From Pseudomonas sp. GOM6 (GTDB taxonomy: Bacteria > Pseudomonadota > Gammaproteobacteria > Pseudomonadales > Pseudomonadaceae), in assembly GCF_029537485.1 (NCBI RefSeq), contig NZ_JARPUS010000008.1, positions 62,001 through 126,000 of the forward strand: DNA of 64,000 nt. The letters run 5' to 3'. A program made the position numbers and the translations under genes. Below, one piece after another: positions 44,469-54,774 of the stretch; position 1 is the stretch's first letter; each line of letters starts with the position of its first letter. The notes beneath the pieces are model-generated. The model was not told the origin of the DNA. It worked only from the letters and a program-made list of their open reading frames with translations, and did no database searches.

Positions 44469-45140
44469 TCAGCAACTGCAGAGTGCGCGATCCAGCAGGG
44501 CGCGTAGCTCCAGGGGATGATCCACCACGACATCGGCGCCCCAGTGACGCGGATTGTCCTCGGGATGGATATAGCCATAGGTGACGGCGGCGGTCTTGCA
44601 GCCGGCGGCGCGCCCGGCTTCGATATCACGGGCGTCGTCACCGACAAACAAGGTGTCCTGCGGTGCGACACCGATTTTCTTGCAGGCCAGCAGCAACATG
44701 TCCGGCGCCGGCTTGCTGCGTGGCACATGGTCCGGGCAGACCAGGACGGCGGAGCGCTCGGCCAGCGCCAGTTGTTGCATGATCGGCTCGGCGAAAATCA
44801 CCGGTTTATTGGTGGCCACGCCCCAGATCAGGCGCGATGCCTCGATGTCGGCAAGTAGTTCTGGCATGCCGTCGAATGGCTTGCTCAGTACGGCGCAGTG
44901 TTCACGATAGCGCTCGAGGAACTCCAGGCGCAGCGCTTCGAAACCCGCTGTACCGATCTCGATACCGAAAGTTGCACACACCATGGCACGAGCCCCGCCG
45001 GAAACCACGTCGCGGATACGTTGCTCGTCGACGGGAGGCAGGTCACGGGCGGTGCGCATGGCCTGGCACACCGCGACAAAGTCTGGTGCGGTGTCCAGCA
45101 GGGTGCCGTCCATGTCGAAAAGCACGGCTTGCAGGGCCAT
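44469..45140 (-). CDS. mupP: N-acetylmuramic acid 6-phosphate phosphatase MupP
   Basis: The 223-residue HAD hydrolase has motif [15 protein letters not shown], motif II threonine in GVATNKP, the lysine in [11 protein letters not shown] and motif [12 protein letters not shown]. It was long named phosphoglycolate phosphatase (Gph). Its place immediately after ubiG matches P. aeruginosa PA3172, shown to be MupP in the MurU cell-wall recycling route. Loss of MupP raises AmpC and alters fosfomycin sensitivity. Context therefore favours MupP over Gph. Confidence 0.88.
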   Translation of the reverse strand: MALQAVLFDMDGTLLDTAPDFVAVCQAMRTARDLPPVDEQRIRDVVSGGARAMVCATFGIEIGTAGFEALRLEFLERYREHCAVLSKPFDGMPELLADIEASRLIWGVATNKPVIFAEPIMQQLALAERSAVLVCPDHVPRSKPAPDMLLLACKKIGVAPQDTLFVGDDARDIEAGRAAGCKTAAVTYGYIHPEDNPRHWGADVVVDHPLELRALLDRALCSC

Positions 45141-45145
45141 TCGCC

Positions 45146-45844
45146 TTACTCCTCGCGCAGGGTCTGGATCATGTAGTTGACGTCCACGTCCGCCGCCAGC
45201 TTGTAGCGCTTGGTCAGCGGGTTATAGGTCAGGCCGATGATGTCCTTGACCTGCAGACCGGCGGCGCGGCTCCAGGCGCCCAGTTCCGAGGGGCGGATGA
45301 ACTTCCTGAAATCATGGGTGCCGCGCGGCAGCAGGCGCATGATGTATTCGGCGCCGACGATGGCAAACAGATAGGCCTTGGGGGTGCGGTTGATGGTGGA
45401 GAAGAACACCTGGCCGCCGGGTTTGACCATCTTGTAGCAGGCGCGGATTACCGAGGACGGGTCCGGCACGTGTTCGAGCATTTCCAGGCAGGTAACCACG
45501 TCGAACTGGCCGGGCATTTCCTCGGCCAGGGCTTCGGCGGTGATTTGTCGGTATTCCACCGCCACGCCGGATTCCAGCTGGTGCAGTTGGGCTACCGCCA
45601 GCGGCGCTTCGCCCATGTCGATGCCGGTGACGGTGGCGCCGCGTTGGGCCATGGATTCGCTGAGGATGCCGCCGCCGCAGCCGACGTCCAGCACTTTCTT
45701 TCCGGCCAGGCCGACGCGCTCGTCGATCCAGTTGACCCGCAGCGGGTTGATGTCATGCAGCGGCTTGAACTCGCTTTCGCGGTCCCACCAGCGGTGGGCG
45801 AGGGCCTCGAATTTGGCGATTTCGGCGTGGTCGACGTTGCTCAT
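45146..45844 (-). CDS. ubiG: Ubiquinone O-methyltransferase UbiG
   Basis: The 232-residue SAM-dependent enzyme has [18 protein letters not shown] (motif I), [11 protein letters not shown], and [15 protein letters not shown]. It methylates two hydroxyls in ubiquinone synthesis. Only five bases separate it from mupP, and the MTA-deaminase gene is 31 bp upstream, so these are one operon. Confidence 0.96.
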   Translation of the reverse strand: MSNVDHAEIAKFEALAHRWWDRESEFKPLHDINPLRVNWIDERVGLAGKKVLDVGCGGGILSESMAQRGATVTGIDMGEAPLAVAQLHQLESGVAVEYRQITAEALAEEMPGQFDVVTCLEMLEHVPDPSSVIRACYKMVKPGGQVFFSTINRTPKAYLFAIVGAEYIMRLLPRGTHDFRKFIRPSELGAWSRAAGLQVKDIIGLTYNPLTKRYKLAADVDVNYMIQTLREE

Positions 45845-45875
45845 GGCGTGCTCTTAAAAAGTCTTGAAGGCGAAT

Positions 45876-47204
45876 TCAGTGTCTGGCGGCGATGCGCTCG
45901 CCCCAGGCGCGTGCGTTGGCGATGATGCGCTGCTCGTCCAGGCGCGTCAGGTGGCCGTCGTCGAGCAGTGGTTTGCCGCCGACCCACAGATGCTTCACGC
46001 AGCTGCGTCCGCCGGCATAGATCAGTTGTGATACCGGGTCGTAGACCGGCTGCTGAGCCAGACCGGACAGGTCGAAAGCGGCCAGGTCGGCCAGCTTGCC
46101 GGCTTCCAGCGAACCGATCTCGGCGTCCAGGCCCAAGGCTCGGGCGCCATTCAGGGTGGCCATGCGCAATGCCGCATGGGCGTTGAGGGCCGTCGCGCTG
46201 CCGGCCACGGCCTTGGCCAGCAGGGCAGCGGTGCGGGTTTCACCGAGCAGGTCCAGGTCGTTGTTGCTGGCCGCGCCGTCGGTACCGATGGCAACGTTGA
46301 CCCCGGCCTGCCACAGCTTCTCCACCGGGCAGAAGCCGCTGGCCAGCTTGAGGTTGGATTCGGGGCAGTGGATCACGCTGCTGTTGCTTTCCACCAGCAG
46401 CTCGATGTCCTCGTCGCTGATCTGGGTCATGTGCACGGCCTGGAAGCGCGGGCCCAGCAGGCCCAGGTCGGCCAGCCGCTGCAGCGGGCGCACGCCGCGC
46501 TGCTCCAGGCTCTGCTGCACTTCGAAGGCGGTCTCGTGAACGTGCATGTGAATACCGGCGTCGAGTTCCTCGGCCAGCATCAGCACCTGTTGCAGTTTGT
46601 CGTCACTGACCGAGTAGGGCGCGTGTGGGCCGAAGGCGACTTTGATGCGCGGGTGCTGCTTGAGGTCGTCGAACAGGCGCAGGCCCTTGCGCAGGGCTTC
46701 TTCGGCATCGCGTGCGCCCGGGGTGGGGAAATCCAGCACGGGAATGGTCAGCTGGGCGCGCATGCCGCTCTTGTGCACCAGCTCGCTGGCCACTTCTGGA
46801 AAGAAGTACATGTCGGAGAAGCAGCTGACGCCGCTCTTAAGCTGCTCGGCAATGGCCAATTCGGTACCGTCGCGCACGAAGCTCTCGTCGACCCACTTGG
46901 CCTCGGCAGGCCAGATGTGGTCCTGCAGCCAGTTCATCAGCGGCAGATCGTCGGCCAGGCCGCGGAACAGGGTCATGGCGGCATGGCCGTGGGCGTTGAC
47001 CAGGCCGGGGGTGAGCACGCAGTTCGGCAGCTCGCGCACTTGCATGGCCGGATGGCGCAGTGCCTCAGCGCGCGGAGCGATCAAGGCAATGCGGCCGTCG
47101 CGAATGCCCAGGCCGTGATCACGCAGCACCACGCCGGCAGGCTCGACCGGCACCAGCCAGCTGGGCAGGAGCAGCAGGTCGAACGGCTGGCGGGGCTCGG
47201 GCAT
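45876..47204 (-). CDS. mtaD: 5'-methylthioadenosine/S-adenosylhomocysteine deaminase (TRZ/ATZ family)
   Basis: From the ATG at 47204 it has 442 residues ([16 protein letters not shown]). The amidohydrolase metal ligands are seen: [14 protein letters not shown] near residue 65, [10 protein letters not shown] near 210, and [14 protein letters not shown] near 305. Closely related PA3170 is reported to deaminate methylthioadenosine to methylthioinosine. It diverges from mtnA, another methylthioadenosine-pathway gene, which supports that substrate. The name guanine deaminase or chlorohydrolase would be a weaker call. Confidence 0.88.
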   Translation of the reverse strand: MPEPRQPFDLLLLPSWLVPVEPAGVVLRDHGLGIRDGRIALIAPRAEALRHPAMQVRELPNCVLTPGLVNAHGHAAMTLFRGLADDLPLMNWLQDHIWPAEAKWVDESFVRDGTELAIAEQLKSGVSCFSDMYFFPEVASELVHKSGMRAQLTIPVLDFPTPGARDAEEALRKGLRLFDDLKQHPRIKVAFGPHAPYSVSDDKLQQVLMLAEELDAGIHMHVHETAFEVQQSLEQRGVRPLQRLADLGLLGPRFQAVHMTQISDEDIELLVESNSSVIHCPESNLKLASGFCPVEKLWQAGVNVAIGTDGAASNNDLDLLGETRTAALLAKAVAGSATALNAHAALRMATLNGARALGLDAEIGSLEAGKLADLAAFDLSGLAQQPVYDPVSQLIYAGGRSCVKHLWVGGKPLLDDGHLTRLDEQRIIANARAWGERIAARH

Positions 47205-47385
47205 GGCATTTATCCAGGCAAATAAAAAGTTGCGGCAGTATAACTGAGAACCTATCGGTGATCCGCCCAGCGCGCTGCTTGTGCGGATTTGTCGCTGTCG
47301 CCGCCCAATGCTGATCATGGCAGCGCGGCGCTGGCTCTGGGTCGTTATACTTCGCGACTTTTTGTTTCAGCTTGTTGGGGATGTG

Positions 47386-48462
47386 ATGCGCGACGAACTG
47401 CTGGCAGCGGAGAGGGTAAAGGCCATCGAATGGTGCGGCGGCACGTTGCGCTTGTTGGATCAGCGCGCGTTACCGCATGAGGAAACCTGGCTGAGCTATG
47501 ACTCGGCGGCAGGTGTGGCTGAGGCCATTCGCAGCATGGTGGTGCGCGGCGCGCCGGCTATCGGTATCGCCGCTGCTTTCGGGCTGGTGTTGGGGGCGCG
47601 CGCGCGTATGGCGGCAGGTGGCGACTGGCAGGCGGAGTTGGAGGAGGACTTCAAGGTGCTGGCCGCCTCAAGGCCGACGGCGGTCAACCTGTCCTGGGCG
47701 CTGGAACGCATGCGTGAACGTGTGCAACGTGTAAAGGATGATGAAGAGGTGCTGGCAGCGCTGGAAGCCGAAGCGCTAGGCATTCTGGAAAGCGACCGCG
47801 AGGCTAATCTGACCATGGCTCAGTTGGGCATGGAGCTGATTCGAAAGCATCAGGCTGCTCCCCAGCGGTTGATGACACATTGCAATGCCGGTGCGCTGGC
47901 GACCGGTGGTTTTGGTACGGCGCTGGGGGTGATTCGTGCGGCCCATGCGGCAGGGTTAGTCGAACGGGTCTATGCCAACGAGACGCGTCCCTGGTTGCAG
48001 GGTTCGCGCCTCACCGCTTGGGAGCTGGTAGGCGACGGTGTGCCGGTCAGCCTGAATGTCGATTCCGCCGCCGCTCATTTGATGAAGGCTGGCGATATTA
48101 CCTGGGTCATCGTCGGGGCGGATCGCATCAGCGCCAATGGCGATGTGGCCAACAAAATCGGTACCTACCAGCTGGCGGTCAACGCCATGCACCATGGCGT
48201 ACGCTTCATGGTGGTGGCCCCCAGTTCGACCATCGATATGAGTCTGGAGGAGGGCGAGGACATTCCCATCGAAGAGCGTGACAGTCGCGAATTGCTGGAA
48301 GTGGCCGGTCGGCGCGTTGCTGCTGATGTGGATGCGCTCAATCCGGTATTCGATGTGACGCCCGCCGACCTGATCGACGCGATCGTCACCGAAAAGGGAG
48401 TTATCGAGCGACCGGATGCGGCGAAAATGGCACAGCTCATGTGCCGCAAGCGGTTGCACTGA
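47386..48462 (+). CDS. mtnA: S-methyl-5-thioribose-1-phosphate isomerase MtnA
   Basis: From the ATG at 47386 the product has 358 residues ([19 protein letters not shown]); the longer frame back to 47281 is in the promoter. [36 protein letters not shown] (catalytic cysteine) and [21 protein letters not shown] are the eIF2B-like MtnA signatures. It converts methylthioribose-1-phosphate to the ribulose form in methionine salvage. No other mtn genes follow. It diverges from the deaminase gene. Confidence 0.95.
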   Translation: MRDELLAAERVKAIEWCGGTLRLLDQRALPHEETWLSYDSAAGVAEAIRSMVVRGAPAIGIAAAFGLVLGARARMAAGGDWQAELEEDFKVLAASRPTAVNLSWALERMRERVQRVKDDEEVLAALEAEALGILESDREANLTMAQLGMELIRKHQAAPQRLMTHCNAGALATGGFGTALGVIRAAHAAGLVERVYANETRPWLQGSRLTAWELVGDGVPVSLNVDSAAAHLMKAGDITWVIVGADRISANGDVANKIGTYQLAVNAMHHGVRFMVVAPSSTIDMSLEEGEDIPIEERDSRELLEVAGRRVAADVDALNPVFDVTPADLIDAIVTEKGVIERPDAAKMAQLMCRKRLH

Positions 48463-48676
48463 GCCGGCTGGGCGGGGTAGGTGCGGGGCTTGTGCTGTGG
48501 TAAGCTCCGGCAGTTTTCCGACGGCCCCGTGCGGGTCGTCCCACTAGCGCGAATTGTTGGCTTAACTCGTTGATTTGCTGTGAATCGCTGCTGAATAGAG
48601 CGCGGCCACGGCGGACTCCGGTCTCACCTAGGAAGGGTGTGACGGGGTTTCACCAGAATAAGGAACCAGGCTTCTC

Positions 48677-51445
48677 ATGGGCGAACTGGCCAAAGAAATC
48701 CTCCCGGTCAATATCGAAGACGAGCTGAAACAGTCCTACCTCGACTATGCGATGAGCGTGATCGTCGGGCGTGCGCTGCCGGATGCGCGTGATGGCTTGA
48801 AGCCAGTGCACCGCCGTGTGCTCTACGCCATGAGCGAGCTGGGCAACGACTGGAACAAGCCGTACAAGAAGTCCGCCCGTGTGGTCGGTGACGTGATCGG
48901 TAAGTACCACCCGCACGGCGACACGGCTGTCTACGACACCATCGTGCGTATGGCCCAGCCTTTCTCCCTGCGCTACATGCTGGTCGATGGCCAGGGCAAC
49001 TTCGGTTCGGTGGATGGCGACAACGCTGCGGCCATGCGTTACACCGAAGTACGCATGGCCAAGTTGGCTCATGAGCTGCTGGCCGATCTGGACAAGGAAA
49101 CCGTCGACTGGGTGCCCAACTACGATGGCACCGAGCAGATCCCGGCGGTCATGCCGACCAAGATCCCCAATCTGCTGGTCAACGGTTCGTCCGGTATTGC
49201 CGTGGGCATGGCGACCAACATTCCGCCACATAACCTCACCGAGGTGATCGACGGCTGCCTGGCGCTGATCGACAACCCCGAGCTGACTGTCGATGAGCTG
49301 ATGCAGTACATCCCCGGCCCGGACTTTCCGACCGCAGGCATCATCAACGGTCGCGCCGGCATCATTGAGGCCTACCGCACCGGTCGCGGGCGCATTTACA
49401 TGCGTGCCCGTGCGACGATCGAGGACATGGAGAAGGGCGGCAATCGCCAGCAGATCATCGTTACTGAGCTGCCCTACCAGCTGAACAAGGCGCGCCTGAT
49501 CGAGAAGATCGCCGAGCTGGTTAAAGAGAAGAAGATCGAAGGCATCACTGAACTGCGCGACGAATCCGACAAGGACGGTATGCGCGTTGTCATCGAACTG
49601 CGTCGCGGCGAAGTCGGCGAGGTGGTGCTGAACAACCTCTACGCCCAGACCCAGATGCAGAGCGTGTTCGGTATCAACGTGGTGGCTCTGGTCGACGGCC
49701 AGCCGCGCACGCTGAACCTGAAAGACATGCTCGAGGTGTTCGTTCGTCACCGCCGTGAAGTGGTCACCCGTCGCACCGTCTACGAGCTGCGCAAGGCGCG
49801 CGAGCGCGGCCACATCCTCGAAGGCCAGGCAGTTGCCCTGTCCAACATCGACCCGGTGATCGAGCTGATCAAGGCTTCGCCGACCCCGGCTGAGGCCAAG
49901 GAACGCTTGATCGCCACTGCCTGGGAATCCAGTGCCGTGGAGGCCATGGTCGAGCGCGCCGGCGCCGACTCCTGCCGCCCGGAAGATCTGGATCCGCAGT
50001 ACGGCCTGCGTGAGGGCAAGTACTACCTGTCGCCGGAGCAGGCCCAGGCCATCCTCGAGCTGCGCCTGCACCGTCTGACCGGCCTTGAACACGAGAAGCT
50101 GCTGGCCGAGTACCAGGAAATCCTCACCCAGATTGGCGAGCTGATTCGCATCCTGACCAGCCCCGAGCGTCTGATGGAAGTCATCCGCGAGGAGCTGGAG
50201 AAGGTCAAGGCCGAATTCGGCGATGCGCGTCGTACTGAGATCATGGCCTCGCAGATGGACTTGACCATCGCCGACCTGATCACCGAGGAAGAACGCGTCG
50301 TCACCATCTCCCACGGCGGCTATGCCAAGTCCCAGCCGCTGCATGCCTACCAGGCGCAGCGTCGTGGCGGCAAGGGCAAGTCGGCCACCGGGGTGAAAGA
50401 CGAGGACTACATCGAGCACCTGCTGGTCGCCAACAGCCACGCTACCTTGCTGCTGTTCTCCAGCAAGGGCAAGGTCTACTGGCTGCGTACCTTCGAGATT
50501 CCTGAGGCCTCACGCACTGCGCGGGGGCGTCCGCTGGTCAACCTGCTACCGCTGGATGAGGGTGAGCGCATCACCGCGATGCTGCAGATCGACCTGGAGG
50601 CCGTGCGTGCTCGCTTCGCCGACGAAGAAAGCGATGACGATGATGTGGTTGCCGAGCAGGTTGCCGACGTGGTCGAGCTAGAGGATGCCGAAGAGGGCGA
50701 TGATGCCGACTTCAGTCAGGATGAGCCGACCGGTGCCTACATCTTTATGGCGACTGCCTACGGTACGGTGAAGAAAACCCCGCTGATCCAGTTCACCAAG
50801 CCGCGTTCCAACGGTCTGATCGCCCTGAAACTGGAAGAGGGTGACTCGCTGATCGCCGCAGCTATCACCGATGGCTCCAAGGACGTCATGATGTTCTCCG
50901 ACGCCGGCAAGGTGATCCGCTTCAAGGAAAGCAAGGTGCGCACCATGAGCCGTATCGCTCGCGGCGTGCGTGGTATGCGCCTGGCCGGCGAGCAACGCAT
51001 CATTTCTATGCTGATTCCGGAAGCAGGTGCGCAGATTCTTACCGCCTCCGCACGCGGCTATGGCAAGCGCACCCCGCTGGCCGACTACCCGCGTCGTGGT
51101 CGTGGTGGCCAGGGCGTTATCGCCATGGTGATCAACGAGCGTAACGGCAAGCTGGTCGGTGCTGTGCAGGTGCTGGACGGTGAGGAAATCATGCTGATTT
51201 CCGATCAGGGCACCCTGGTGCGTACCCGTGTCGATGAAGTCCGTGGTGCGGGCCGTAACACCCAGGGCGTGATCCTGATCAAGCTGGCCGAGGACGAGAC
51301 CCTGGTTGGCCTGGAGCGCGTGCAGGAGCCGTCCGGCGGCGACGAAGACGAGCTGGAAGCGCTGGAAGGCGAAATCAGTGAGCTGAACGAAGAAACGGTG
51401 ACCGAGGCCGAAGAAGGCGCGCAAACCGGTAACAGCGAAGAGTGA
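48677..51445 (+). CDS. gyrA: DNA gyrase subunit A
   Basis: This 922-residue type II topoisomerase subunit has the active-site tyrosine Y122 in [11 protein letters not shown]. The quinolone-resistance region reads [13 protein letters not shown], with T83 and D87, the wild-type Pseudomonas residues, so no classic resistance mutation is present. The C-terminal beta-pinwheel contains the GyrA box [12 protein letters not shown] near residue 560. An acidic insertion ([29 protein letters not shown]) lies near 655-680 and the tail is also acidic. The gene starts a long rightward run. Confidence 0.98.
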   Translation: MGELAKEILPVNIEDELKQSYLDYAMSVIVGRALPDARDGLKPVHRRVLYAMSELGNDWNKPYKKSARVVGDVIGKYHPHGDTAVYDTIVRMAQPFSLRYMLVDGQGNFGSVDGDNAAAMRYTEVRMAKLAHELLADLDKETVDWVPNYDGTEQIPAVMPTKIPNLLVNGSSGIAVGMATNIPPHNLTEVIDGCLALIDNPELTVDELMQYIPGPDFPTAGIINGRAGIIEAYRTGRGRIYMRARATIEDMEKGGNRQQIIVTELPYQLNKARLIEKIAELVKEKKIEGITELRDESDKDGMRVVIELRRGEVGEVVLNNLYAQTQMQSVFGINVVALVDGQPRTLNLKDMLEVFVRHRREVVTRRTVYELRKARERGHILEGQAVALSNIDPVIELIKASPTPAEAKERLIATAWESSAVEAMVERAGADSCRPEDLDPQYGLREGKYYLSPEQAQAILELRLHRLTGLEHEKLLAEYQEILTQIGELIRILTSPERLMEVIREELEKVKAEFGDARRTEIMASQMDLTIADLITEEERVVTISHGGYAKSQPLHAYQAQRRGGKGKSATGVKDEDYIEHLLVANSHATLLLFSSKGKVYWLRTFEIPEASRTARGRPLVNLLPLDEGERITAMLQIDLEAVRARFADEESDDDDVVAEQVADVVELEDAEEGDDADFSQDEPTGAYIFMATAYGTVKKTPLIQFTKPRSNGLIALKLEEGDSLIAAAITDGSKDVMMFSDAGKVIRFKESKVRTMSRIARGVRGMRLAGEQRIISMLIPEAGAQILTASARGYGKRTPLADYPRRGRGGQGVIAMVINERNGKLVGAVQVLDGEEIMLISDQGTLVRTRVDEVRGAGRNTQGVILIKLAEDETLVGLERVQEPSGGDEDELEALEGEISELNEETVTEAEEGAQTGNSEE

Positions 51446-51455
51446 GAGAGTCGAA

Positions 51456-52541
51456 GTGAGCAAACGCGCCCATAACTTCTGCGCCGGCCCGGCCGCGCTT
51501 CCCACCGCCGTGCTGGAGCGTGCCCAGGCGGAGATGCTCGACTGGCAGGGCAAGGGTTTGTCCGTGATGGAAATGAGCCACCGTAGCGACGAGTACGTGG
51601 CCATCGCCGAGAAGGCCGAACAGGATCTGCGTGACCTGCTGAGCATTCCTAGCGATTACAAGGTGCTGTTCCTGCAGGGCGGGGCCAGCCAGCAGTTCGC
51701 CGAGATCCCGCTCAACCTGCTGCCGGAAGATGGCGTGGCCGACTATATCGAGACCGGTATCTGGTCGAAGAAGGCCATCGAGGAGGCGCAGCGTTACGGC
51801 AGCATCAACGTTGCGGCCAGCGCCAAGGGCTACGACTACTTTGCCATTCCCGGGCAGAACGAGTGGCAGCTGTCGAAAGACGCTGCCTATGTACACTACG
51901 CCAGCAACGAGACCATTGGTGGCCTGCAGTTCGACTGGATCCCCGAGGTGGGCGATACCCCGCTGGTGGTGGATATGTCCTCGGACATCCTCTCCCGTGA
52001 GATCGACGTCTCCAAGTTCGGCCTGATCTACGCCGGCGCGCAGAAGAACATCGGCCCGAGCGGCCTGGTCGTTGCGATCATCCGCGAAGACCTGCTGGGC
52101 CGCGCCCGCAGCGTCTGCCCGACCATGCTCAACTACAAGGTCGCCGCCGATAACGGCTCCATGTACAACACCCCGGCCACCTATTCCTGGTACCTCTCCG
52201 GTCTGGTCTTCGAGTGGCTGAAGGAGCAGGGCGGCGTGACCGCGATGGAGCAGCGCAACAAGGCCAAGAAGGACCTGTTGTACAAGGCCATTGATGCCAG
52301 CGATTTCTACAGCAACCCGATCCAGCCGAGCGCCCGCTCCTGGATGAACGTGCCGTTCCGCCTGGCCGACGAGAAGCTGGACAAGGCTTTCCTGGCTGGC
52401 GCTGAAGCGCGCGGCCTGCTCAACCTCAAGGGGCATCGTTCGGTGGGCGGCATGCGTGCCTCCATCTACAACGCCACCGGCCTGGATGCCGTGGAGACCC
52501 TGGTGGCCTACATGGCCGAGTTCGAGAAGGAGCACGGCTGA
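51456..52541 (+). CDS. serC: Phosphoserine aminotransferase SerC
   Basis: The 361-residue PLP enzyme starts at GTG 51456, ten bases after the gyrA stop, and reads VSKRAHNFCAGPAALP. FLQGGASQQFAEIP and the PLP lysine region IYAGAQKNIGPSGL are clear. It makes phosphoserine and also serves pyridoxine synthesis. Stop and next start overlap in TGATG. Confidence 0.97.
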   Translation: MSKRAHNFCAGPAALPTAVLERAQAEMLDWQGKGLSVMEMSHRSDEYVAIAEKAEQDLRDLLSIPSDYKVLFLQGGASQQFAEIPLNLLPEDGVADYIETGIWSKKAIEEAQRYGSINVAASAKGYDYFAIPGQNEWQLSKDAAYVHYASNETIGGLQFDWIPEVGDTPLVVDMSSDILSREIDVSKFGLIYAGAQKNIGPSGLVVAIIREDLLGRARSVCPTMLNYKVAADNGSMYNTPATYSWYLSGLVFEWLKEQGGVTAMEQRNKAKKDLLYKAIDASDFYSNPIQPSARSWMNVPFRLADEKLDKAFLAGAEARGLLNLKGHRSVGGMRASIYNATGLDAVETLVAYMAEFEKEHG

Positions 52542-53638
52542 TGAGTGACGTCGATCAGCTCAAGGCGCTGCGGGTTCGCATCGACAGCCTCGACGAAAAG
52601 ATCCTCGACCTGATCAGCGAGCGAGCGCGCTGCGCCCAGGACGTGGCGCGGGTCAAGATGCAGTCCCTGCCGGAAGGCGAGAAGCCAGTGTTTTACCGCC
52701 CCGAGCGCGAAGCCTGGGTGCTCAAGCACATCATGGAGCTGAACAAAGGCCCGCTGGACAACGAGGAGATGGCGCGGCTGTTCCGCGAAATCATGTCCTC
52801 CTGCCTGGCCCTGGAGCAGCCGCTCAAGGTCGCATACCTTGGCCCGGAAGGCACCTTCAGCCAGGCCGCGGCGATGAAGCATTTCGGCCACTCGGTAATC
52901 AGCGTGCCGATGGCCGCCATTGACGAGGTGTTCCGCGAAGTGGCTGCCGGGGCGGTCAACTTCGGCGTGGTGCCGGTGGAGAACTCCACTGAGGGTGCGA
53001 TCAACCACACCCTGGATAGCTTCCTCGAACACGACATGGTGATCTGCGGCGAGGTGGAGCTGCGCATCCACCACCACCTGCTGGTCGGTGATACCACCAA
53101 GCCTGACAAGATCACCCGTATCTACTCCCACGCCCAGTCCCTGGCCCAGTGCCGCAAGTGGCTGGATGCACACTACCCGAACGTCGAGCGCGTAGCGGTG
53201 TCGAGCAACGCGGATGCGGCCAAGCGGGTGAAGAGTGAGTGGAATTCGGCGGCGATCGCCGGCGATATGGCGGCCAATCTCTACGGTCTGACCAAGCTGC
53301 AGGAGAAGATCGAGGATCGCCCGGACAACTCCACGCGCTTCCTCATAATCGGCAGCCAGGAAGTGCCGCCGACCGGCGACGACAAGACCTCGGTCATCGT
53401 CTCCATGCGCAACAAGCCGGGCGCCCTGCACGAGCTGCTGGTGCCGTTCCACACCAACGGCATCGACCTGACCCGTATCGAGACTCGCCCGTCGCGCAGC
53501 GGCAAGTGGACCTACGTGTTCTTCATCGACTTTGTCGGCCATCACCGTGATCCGCTGATCAAGGATGTGCTGGAAAAGATCAATGGTGAAGCCGTCGCCT
53601 TGAAAGTGCTGGGCTCCTACCCGAAAGCGGTTCTATGA
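52541..53638 (+). CDS. pheA: Chorismate mutase-prephenate dehydratase (P-protein)
   Basis: The 365-residue bifunctional enzyme has an AroQ chorismate mutase (residues ~5-90, RIDSLDEKILDLISERARC), a prephenate dehydratase domain (YLGPEGTFSQAAAMKHFG to NSTRFLIIG), and an ACT regulatory domain (PGALHELLVPFHTNGIDLTRIETRPSR) for phenylalanine feedback. It leads from chorismate to phenylpyruvate. The ACT motif ETRPSR replaces the more common ESRP, a usual Pseudomonas form. Confidence 0.97.
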   Translation: MSDVDQLKALRVRIDSLDEKILDLISERARCAQDVARVKMQSLPEGEKPVFYRPEREAWVLKHIMELNKGPLDNEEMARLFREIMSSCLALEQPLKVAYLGPEGTFSQAAAMKHFGHSVISVPMAAIDEVFREVAAGAVNFGVVPVENSTEGAINHTLDSFLEHDMVICGEVELRIHHHLLVGDTTKPDKITRIYSHAQSLAQCRKWLDAHYPNVERVAVSSNADAAKRVKSEWNSAAIAGDMAANLYGLTKLQEKIEDRPDNSTRFLIIGSQEVPPTGDDKTSVIVSMRNKPGALHELLVPFHTNGIDLTRIETRPSRSGKWTYVFFIDFVGHHRDPLIKDVLEKINGEAVALKVLGSYPKAVL

Positions 53639-53664
53639 GCCGAGTGACTGTTTGAGGTGAACAG

Positions 53665-54774
53665 ATGAGCTGCGATTTTCTCGCCCAGGCCGTGCCGGGC
53701 GTGCAGAAACTTTCGCCCTATGTACCGGGCAAGCCGGTCGATGAGCTGGCTCGCGAGCTGGATCTCGACCCGGCCGGCATCGTTAAGCTGGCCAGCAACG
53801 AGAATCCGCTGGGCCCGTCGCCCAAGGCGCTGGAAGCCATTCGCGCCGAGTTGGCCGAGTTGACCCGCTATCCCGACGGCAATGGCTTCGAGCTGAAGTC
53901 CAGGCTGGCGGCGCGCTGTGGCGTGACACCGGCCCAGGTGACTCTGGGCAACGGCTCCAACGATATTCTCGACCTGGTCGCCCGCGCCTGGCTGGCGCCG
54001 GGCCTCAATGCCGTATTCAGTCAGTACGCCTTCGCCGTCTACCCCATCGCCACCCAGGCGGTCGGCGCTCAGGGCAAGGTGGTGCCGGCCAAGGATCACG
54101 GTCACGATCTGGAGGCCATGCTGGCGGCCATCGACGCCAATACCCGCGTGGTCTTCGTCGCCAATCCGAACAATCCGACAGGTACCTGGTTTGGTCCGGA
54201 CGCGCTGGAACGCTTCCTCGCTCGTGTGCCGGAGAACGTGCTGGTGGTGCTGGACGAGGCCTATATCGAGTACGCCGAGGGCGACGAACTGCCGGACGGC
54301 CTCGACTACCTGGCGCGTTACCCGAACCTGCTGGTCTCGCGCACCTTCTCTAAGGCCTATGGCCTGGCTTCGCTGCGTGTCGGTTATGCACTGAGCTCGC
54401 CGCAGGTGGCCGACGTGCTCAACCGTGTGCGAGCTCCGTTCAACGTCAACAGCCTGGCCCTGGCTGCCGCCTGCGCGGCGCTGGACGATGCGGACTACCT
54501 GGCAGCCAGTCGCCGCACTAACGACGCCGGTATGGCGCAGCTGGAGGACGGTTTCCGCAAGCTGGGTCTGCAGTGGATTTCCAGCAAGGGCAACTTCATC
54601 GCCGTCGACTTCGGTCGCGACGCTGCGCCGATCAATCAGGCGTTGCTCAAGGCGGGAGTCATCGTGCGGCCGGTGGCCGGCTATGGCATGCCGACCTTCC
54701 TGCGCGTGTCCATCGGTACTGAGGCGGAGAACGCTCGTTTCCTCGCGGCGCTGGAGCAGGTTCTTCGTGGCTGA
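53665..54774 (+). CDS. hisC: Histidinol-phosphate aminotransferase HisC
   Basis: The 369-residue class II aminotransferase contains LASNENPLGPSPKALEAI, NPNNPTGTWF, and the PLP lysine in SRTFSKAYGLASLRVGYAL near residue 230. Located between pheA and tyrA, it may also act on aromatic oxo-acids (HisC/HisH-b type), as the cluster suggests; that role is inference. Confidence 0.95.
   Translation: MSCDFLAQAVPGVQKLSPYVPGKPVDELARELDLDPAGIVKLASNENPLGPSPKALEAIRAELAELTRYPDGNGFELKSRLAARCGVTPAQVTLGNGSNDILDLVARAWLAPGLNAVFSQYAFAVYPIATQAVGAQGKVVPAKDHGHDLEAMLAAIDANTRVVFVANPNNPTGTWFGPDALERFLARVPENVLVVLDEAYIEYAEGDELPDGLDYLARYPNLLVSRTFSKAYGLASLRVGYALSSPQVADVLNRVRAPFNVNSLALAAACAALDDADYLAASRRTNDAGMAQLEDGFRKLGLQWISSKGNFIAVDFGRDAAPINQALLKAGVIVRPVAGYGMPTFLRVSIGTEAENARFLAALEQVLRG

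Noticed and set aside
48650..50440. 596-codon minus-strand open frame opposite gyrA
   Set aside because: GyrA motifs are complete on the plus strand; the reverse frame is a shadow with repetitive Asp/Val/His composition.
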